Positions 60,174 through 64,000 of a DNA stretch of 64,000 bases are shown here, one piece after another. How positions within the stretch are numbered: position 1 is the stretch's first letter; each line of letters starts with the position of its first letter. A model generated the notes under the pieces. It did not search any database and was not told the origin of the DNA. It saw only the letters and a list, made by a program, of their open reading frames with translations. Location: contig NZ_JAASRM010000001.1 of assembly GCF_011761565.1 (NCBI RefSeq), positions 2,604,139 through 2,668,138 on the forward strand, given 5' to 3'. This DNA is from Rhizomicrobium palustre. Lineage in GTDB: Bacteria > Pseudomonadota > Alphaproteobacteria > Micropepsales > Micropepsaceae. The position numbers and the translations under genes were made by a program.

Positions 60174-61514
60174 ATGGCACGCGCTGGTATTATTTTAGCC
60201 GCAGGCATGGGCACCCGGATGAAATCCGCAAAGCCCAAGGTGATGCATGAAGTGGCCGGGCTTTCCATGCTCGGGCATGTGATCAAGGCCATGCGCGGCG
60301 CGGGCGTAGACCGCATCGTGGTGGTTACCCATAAGCTTGGCGATGCCGTTCGCACCTATGCCGCGAGTTTGGGCGCCGAAAGCGTGATCCAGGATCCGCA
60401 GCTTGGCACCGGCCACGCCGCCGCGTGTGCTGCATCCGCGCTCGCAGATTTTCCTGGCACGCTGATCATCGCCTATGGCGATATGCCCTTGGTGACGGCC
60501 GACACGTTCACGCGCTCTTTCGAAGCCCAGGCTCAATACGGCATGTCGATCGTCGCATTCACGCCCGCTGATCCCGGCGCCTATGGCCGCATGATCCGCG
60601 ATAGTGAGGGCCTGCTCGAGCGCATCGTCGAATTCAAAGACGCCAATGCAGATGAAAAAGCCGTGCGGCTGTGCAATGCAGGCATCATGGCGGCGGATGC
60701 CAAACAGTTCTTCGGTTGGGCAGGTAAGCTCGACAACAACAACGCGCAAAAAGAATACTATCTCACCGATGTGCCCGCATTGGCGCGCAAGGATGGCGTG
60801 CGCTGCTTGATCGTCGAATCCGACGAAGCCGAGATGATGGGCGTCAACAGCCGCATTGAGCTCGCGCGCGCGGAAAACTTGATGCAGCAGCGTTTGCGGG
60901 CCAAGGCGCTCGGCGATGCGGTCGGGCTGATCGCGCCGGAGACGGTGCATTTCTGTCATGATACGGTGCTTGAGGCTGACTGCCTGATCGAACCTTATGT
61001 GGTGTTCGGGCCGGGCGTGACGGTGCGTTCGGGCGCCCATATCCGTGCCTTCAGCCATCTTGAAGGGGCTGTTGTTTCGGGCGGCGCGATTGTCGGGCCT
61101 TATGCGCGGCTGCGCCCCGGTACAATGGTGGAAGAAAACGTCCATATCGGCAATTTCGTCGAGCTGAAGAACACCAAGATCGAGAAGGGCGCCAAGGCGA
61201 ACCATCTTACGTATCTGGGGGACGCGCGGGTCGGCGCGGGCGCCAATATCGGCTGCGGTACCATCACCTGCAATTACGACGGCTTTCTCAAGCATCACAC
61301 CGATATCGGCGCGGGCGCCTTCATCGGCTCCGACACCTCTTTGGTGGCACCGGTCAGTGTCGGCGATGGTGCCATTACCGGCGCGGGATCGGTGATCACG
61401 CGGGATGTGCCCGCCAACAGCCTGGCGGTGACGCGGGCCGAGCAGAAAAACCTGCCGGAATGGGCGGAAAGTTTTCGCGCGCGTAAGAAAGCCGAAAAGG
61501 CTGCCAAGAAATAA
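60174..61514 (+). CDS. glmU: Bifunctional UDP-GlcNAc pyrophosphorylase / GlcN-1-P acetyltransferase
   Basis: A 446-residue GlmU. The N-terminal uridyltransferase has LAAGMGTRMKS and GDMPLV. The C-terminal left-handed beta-helix has hexapeptide repeats (SGAHIRAFSHLEGAVV, GNFVELKNTKIEKGAKANHLTYLGD, GCGTITCNYDG). It makes UDP-GlcNAc from glucosamine-1-phosphate in the cytoplasm. It is 35 bp ahead of glmS in a clear operon. Confidence 0.97.
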   Translation: MARAGIILAAGMGTRMKSAKPKVMHEVAGLSMLGHVIKAMRGAGVDRIVVVTHKLGDAVRTYAASLGAESVIQDPQLGTGHAAACAASALADFPGTLIIAYGDMPLVTADTFTRSFEAQAQYGMSIVAFTPADPGAYGRMIRDSEGLLERIVEFKDANADEKAVRLCNAGIMAADAKQFFGWAGKLDNNNAQKEYYLTDVPALARKDGVRCLIVESDEAEMMGVNSRIELARAENLMQQRLRAKALGDAVGLIAPETVHFCHDTVLEADCLIEPYVVFGPGVTVRSGAHIRAFSHLEGAVVSGGAIVGPYARLRPGTMVEENVHIGNFVELKNTKIEKGAKANHLTYLGDARVGAGANIGCGTITCNYDGFLKHHTDIGAGAFIGSDTSLVAPVSVGDGAITGAGSVITRDVPANSLAVTRAEQKNLPEWAESFRARKKAEKAAKK

Positions 61515-61549
61515 TCACTGCGGCGCAGGGCGCATCGAAGGAGACGAAT

Positions 61550-63379
61550 ATGTGCGGAATCGTTGGCATTGCCGGTACCCGTGACTGCGCCGGTCAGATC
61601 CTCGATGCGCTTCGGCGCCTGGAATATCGCGGCTATGACTCGGCGGGCATCGCGACCCTGGTGTCGGGCCAGATCGATCGCCGCCGCGCCATCGGCAAGC
61701 TTTCTGCACTCGATCTCGTCATCAAGGATCGTCCGCTCCCCGGTCATACCGGCATCGGCCATACCCGCTGGGCTACGCATGGCAAGCCGTCGGAAGCCAA
61801 TGCCCATCCGCATGCGACCAGCAAGGTTGCCGTGGTGCATAACGGCATTATCGAAAACTATCGCGAGTTGAAGGCCGAGCTGATCGCCAAGGGCCACCAC
61901 TTCGAATCCGAAACCGATACCGAAGTCTGCGCTCATCTCGTCACCGCCTATATGGATGATGGGCTTTCCGCGGAATCCGCTGCCAAGAAAGCGATCCGTC
62001 GTTTGCACGGCGCTTATGCGCTGGCCATGATCTTCAGGGGCGAAGAGGGGCTTCTCATCGGCGCCCGCATGGGCAGCCCGCTCGCCGTTGGTTATGGCGA
62101 CAAGGAAGCCTATCTCGGCTCGGACGCTTTCGCGCTCGCGCCTTTCACCAATCGCGTCTCCTATCTGGATGACGGCGATGTGGTGGTGATCCGTGGCAAC
62201 GCGGTGACGATTTATGACTCCGCTGATCGCCCCGCCAATCGCGAGGTGAAGATCACCGCGGCTTCTGCCGGTCTGGTCGATAAGGGCGGCCACAGCCATT
62301 ACATGGCCAAGGAAATCCACGAGCAGCCCGAAGTCATCGCCCATACGCTCGCTTATTACATTGATCCGGCCAAGCCGGCGGTGCGCGAGCGCGATGTGAA
62401 GCTTGCGAAAGCGTTTGCCGAAGCGACCAGCCTCACGGTGTCGGCCTGCGGCACCGCGTTTTACGCGGGCATGATCGGCAAATATTGGTTCGAGAAGCTG
62501 GCACGCCTGCCGGTAGAAATCGATGTCGCGTCCGAATTGCGTTATCGCGATCCGGTCTACCCCAAAGGCGGCATGGCGCTCTTCATCTCGCAATCGGGTG
62601 AGACGGCGGACACGCTGGCGGCCTTGCGCGATGCCAAGGCGCATGGCCAGACCACCATCGCCGTTGTGAACGTTCCGGAAAGCTCCATCGCGCGCGAAGC
62701 CGATATCGTGCTGCCGACCTTCGCGGGCCCGGAAATCGGTGTCGCCTCGACCAAGGCCTTCACCTGCCAGCTTGCGGCTTTGGCGCCGCTGGCCATTGCG
62801 GCGGGCAAGGCGCGCGGCTTTGTTGATGAAGCGGCGGAGAAAAAACTCTGCGCAGCCTTGCTGGAAGCGCCCCGCCATATCGTCGAATTCCTGAAGCAGG
62901 AGCCAAAGCTTCGTCAGATCGCGCAAGGCGTCGCCAAGGCGCGGGACGTGCTCTATCTCGGCCGCGGGGCAAACTATCCCCTGGCGCTCGAAGGCGCCCT
63001 GAAGCTCAAGGAGATTTCCTACATCCACGCCGAGGGTTACGCGGCTGGCGAGATGAAGCACGGCCCCATCGCGCTGATCGATGAAAACGTGCCGGTAATC
63101 GTGATTGCGCCGCATGACGCGCTTTACGAAAAAACCGTCTCGAATATGCAGGAAGTAATGGCGCGTGGCGGCAAGGTGCTGCTCATCTCCGACAAAACGG
63201 GGCTGGACGCGGCAGGTGCGCAGGTCTGGAAAGCGGTGGAAGTGCCCGCTGCTGATCCCTTCATCACGCCGCTTCTTTATGCGGTGCCGGTGCAGCTTCT
63301 GGCTTATTACGCAGCCGTGGCCAAAGGCACGGATGTTGATCAGCCGCGCAATCTCGCCAAGTCGGTTACGGTGGAATAG
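61550..63379 (+). CDS. glmS: Glutamine-fructose-6-phosphate aminotransferase
   Basis: A 609-residue GlmS, the length of E. coli GlmS. The N-terminal Cys2 (MCGIVGIAGTRDC) is the glutaminase nucleophile. SIS domains follow with SACGTAFYAG and SQSGETADTLAALRDAKA. The C-terminal NLAKSVTVE tail is typical. It makes glucosamine-6-phosphate, the first step of amino-sugar synthesis, and follows glmU, which acts later in the same pathway. There is no glmS ribozyme. Confidence 0.97.
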   Translation: MCGIVGIAGTRDCAGQILDALRRLEYRGYDSAGIATLVSGQIDRRRAIGKLSALDLVIKDRPLPGHTGIGHTRWATHGKPSEANAHPHATSKVAVVHNGIIENYRELKAELIAKGHHFESETDTEVCAHLVTAYMDDGLSAESAAKKAIRRLHGAYALAMIFRGEEGLLIGARMGSPLAVGYGDKEAYLGSDAFALAPFTNRVSYLDDGDVVVIRGNAVTIYDSADRPANREVKITAASAGLVDKGGHSHYMAKEIHEQPEVIAHTLAYYIDPAKPAVRERDVKLAKAFAEATSLTVSACGTAFYAGMIGKYWFEKLARLPVEIDVASELRYRDPVYPKGGMALFISQSGETADTLAALRDAKAHGQTTIAVVNVPESSIAREADIVLPTFAGPEIGVASTKAFTCQLAALAPLAIAAGKARGFVDEAAEKKLCAALLEAPRHIVEFLKQEPKLRQIAQGVAKARDVLYLGRGANYPLALEGALKLKEISYIHAEGYAAGEMKHGPIALIDENVPVIVIAPHDALYEKTVSNMQEVMARGGKVLLISDKTGLDAAGAQVWKAVEVPAADPFITPLLYAVPVQLLAYYAAVAKGTDVDQPRNLAKSVTVE

Positions 63380-63554
63380 TCCGCCTACGGCCTGAGCGTC
63401 TAAAAGAGCGCCTAAAATCTGTGTACGTAAAATAAGGCAGACTTATACGCGCGTACCTTGGCGCTTGCTTGCAGACGCACTTGCGATTCAACCTAGCATT
63501 GCTTCGCGCTTTGCATTAGAACTCGACCCTTCCGGCAAAGGTTAGGGGGTGCCG

Positions 63555-64000
63555 ATGGTTGAGCCGCGCTTGGAGCATTTGGGGCCGCTCCGGCTTTTTG
63601 GAATTTCGCGCGCACATAATCGGGTGCAAGAGCCCGAGGGAATCTCCTACGGCATCGGCGCGCAATGGAGGGAGATGCGGCGGCACTGCGGGTTCACCTC
63701 CAACTGTGCCTGTATAGGCGTGTTCGGGCGTATGGCCGATGGCGAGACCAAGTTCAATTACTTCTGCGGTGCGCCGCAGATGGCGTTTAGCGGTGCATTG
63801 CCTGATGGGTTGAGCACGCTGGAACTGCCGCTCATGAACTGCGCGGTATTTCCGTATCTAGGCCATGTGCTGGGTCTCGGCGATTTCGTGCATTACATTT
63901 TGCGCGATGGATTGCGCGAGGCGGGTCTTCAAATGGTGCCAAGCGATATAAACACGCCGGAATTTTGCGAGCGTTATGGGGCAGGTTTTGATCCGGGTAC
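63555..64000 (+). CDS. GyrI-like effector-binding domain protein, truncated by window end
   Basis: 149 residues are visible from ATG 63555, starting MVEPRLEHLGPLRLFGISRA, with no stop before the window ends. AGGGGG five bases upstream supports the start. The fold pattern (IGAQWREMRRH, FNYFCGAPQ, YLGHVLGLGDFVHYI) resembles the GyrI-like/AraC effector-binding domain. No helix-turn-helix is visible ahead of it, so it may be a stand-alone binding domain. It is not co-transcribed tightly with glmS (175-bp gap). Confidence 0.7.
   Translation, partial: MVEPRLEHLGPLRLFGISRAHNRVQEPEGISYGIGAQWREMRRHCGFTSNCACIGVFGRMADGETKFNYFCGAPQMAFSGALPDGLSTLELPLMNCAVFPYLGHVLGLGDFVHYILRDGLREAGLQMVPSDINTPEFCERYGAGFDPG

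Noticed and set aside
61515-61549. glmS ribozyme
   Set aside because: The glmU-glmS gap is only 35 bp and the ribozyme is a Gram-positive feature.
61295-63115. 606-residue minus-strand frame opposite glmS
   Set aside because: Antisense shadow of a well-defined GlmS gene.
1-64000. CRISPR array, insertion sequence, prophage or integrase
   Set aside because: No regularly spaced repeats, transposase, integrase or phage structural genes were seen anywhere in the window.

Overview
The window is GC-rich, densely coded DNA from an alphaproteobacterium. The evidence is a set of lineage markers: the cell-cycle phosphotransferase ChpT, the cell-cycle regulator GcrA with GANTC sites and a DnaA box upstream, an EipA (DUF1134) protein, a DUF3553 protein, and a TTAA-N7-TTAA CtrA-type site. 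TonB-dependent receptors, a family 3 glycosidase and a sialate-type esterase suggest a free-living, Gram-negative polysaccharide user. I cannot name the genus. There are no rRNA genes, no CRISPR array, no intact insertion sequence and no prophage. One tRNA gene, tRNA-Val(CAC), lies near 59.3 kb.

Layout. 0-8.8 kb: a cut membrane protein, a TPR-Asp/Asn hydroxylase, a SemiSWEET transporter, rubrerythrin, PoxB, a cNMP-binding/thioredoxin-reductase-like fusion, and a LysR gene divergent from pirin and wrbA. 8.8-12.3 kb: a long intergenic region with AT-rich 11-bp repeats, then a large TonB-dependent receptor. 12.4-17.1 kb: a MarR pair, secF without secD, eipA, a small membrane protein, bacteriohemerythrin and a desaturase. 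17.4-20.4 kb: cysQ and a DUF3553 gene, divergent from chpT, a receiver protein and cheR. 20.4-24.7 kb: btuB under a cobalamin riboswitch, divergent from alkylation repair genes (Ada/AraC/AlkA fusion and ogt). 24.8-27.6 kb: phoR-phoU-phoB with an internal PHO box and no pst genes. 27.6-36.4 kb: a tiny basic protein, gcrA, argD-argF, hslO, folE, apaG, metZ, a TerB-like gene coupled to sixA, a secreted TonB_C-like protein and a GNAT enzyme. 37-42.4 kb: prkA-yeaH-spoVR followed by two 61-residue membrane proteins. 42.6-48.2 kb: a peptide transporter, an SDR/LysR divergent pair, a GlxA-type regulator and an M48 protease. 48.2-56.1 kb: a 7-kb block (acyltransferase, CNT transporter, YtfE, uracil-DNA glycosylase, sialate esterase, lipoprotein hydrolase) bracketed by two inverted copies of a ~400-bp repeat. 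56.2-64 kb: an AT-richer orphan membrane gene, a GH3 glycosidase, tRNA-Val, gph, glmU-glmS and a GyrI-like gene cut by the window end.

How genes cooperate. ChpT relays phosphate to CtrA in this class and here has a CtrA-type site in its own promoter, while GcrA sits nearby with methylation and DnaA sites. PhoR-PhoU-PhoB senses phosphate. ArgD and ArgF are consecutive arginine-synthesis steps. GlmU and GlmS make UDP-GlcNAc precursors. Rubrerythrin, YtfE, hemerythrin, pirin, WrbA and Hsp33 form a scattered redox/nitrosative stress set. PrkA-YeaH-SpoVR is a widely conserved stress module.

Most unusual element: the ~400-bp repeat at 48250-48640 and 55650-56062. Each copy begins just after the stop codon of a gene, in that gene's direction. 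Its 94-bp core differs at only two positions, both outside three predicted hairpins. It looks like a repeated structured RNA or 3'-UTR element that I do not recognise.
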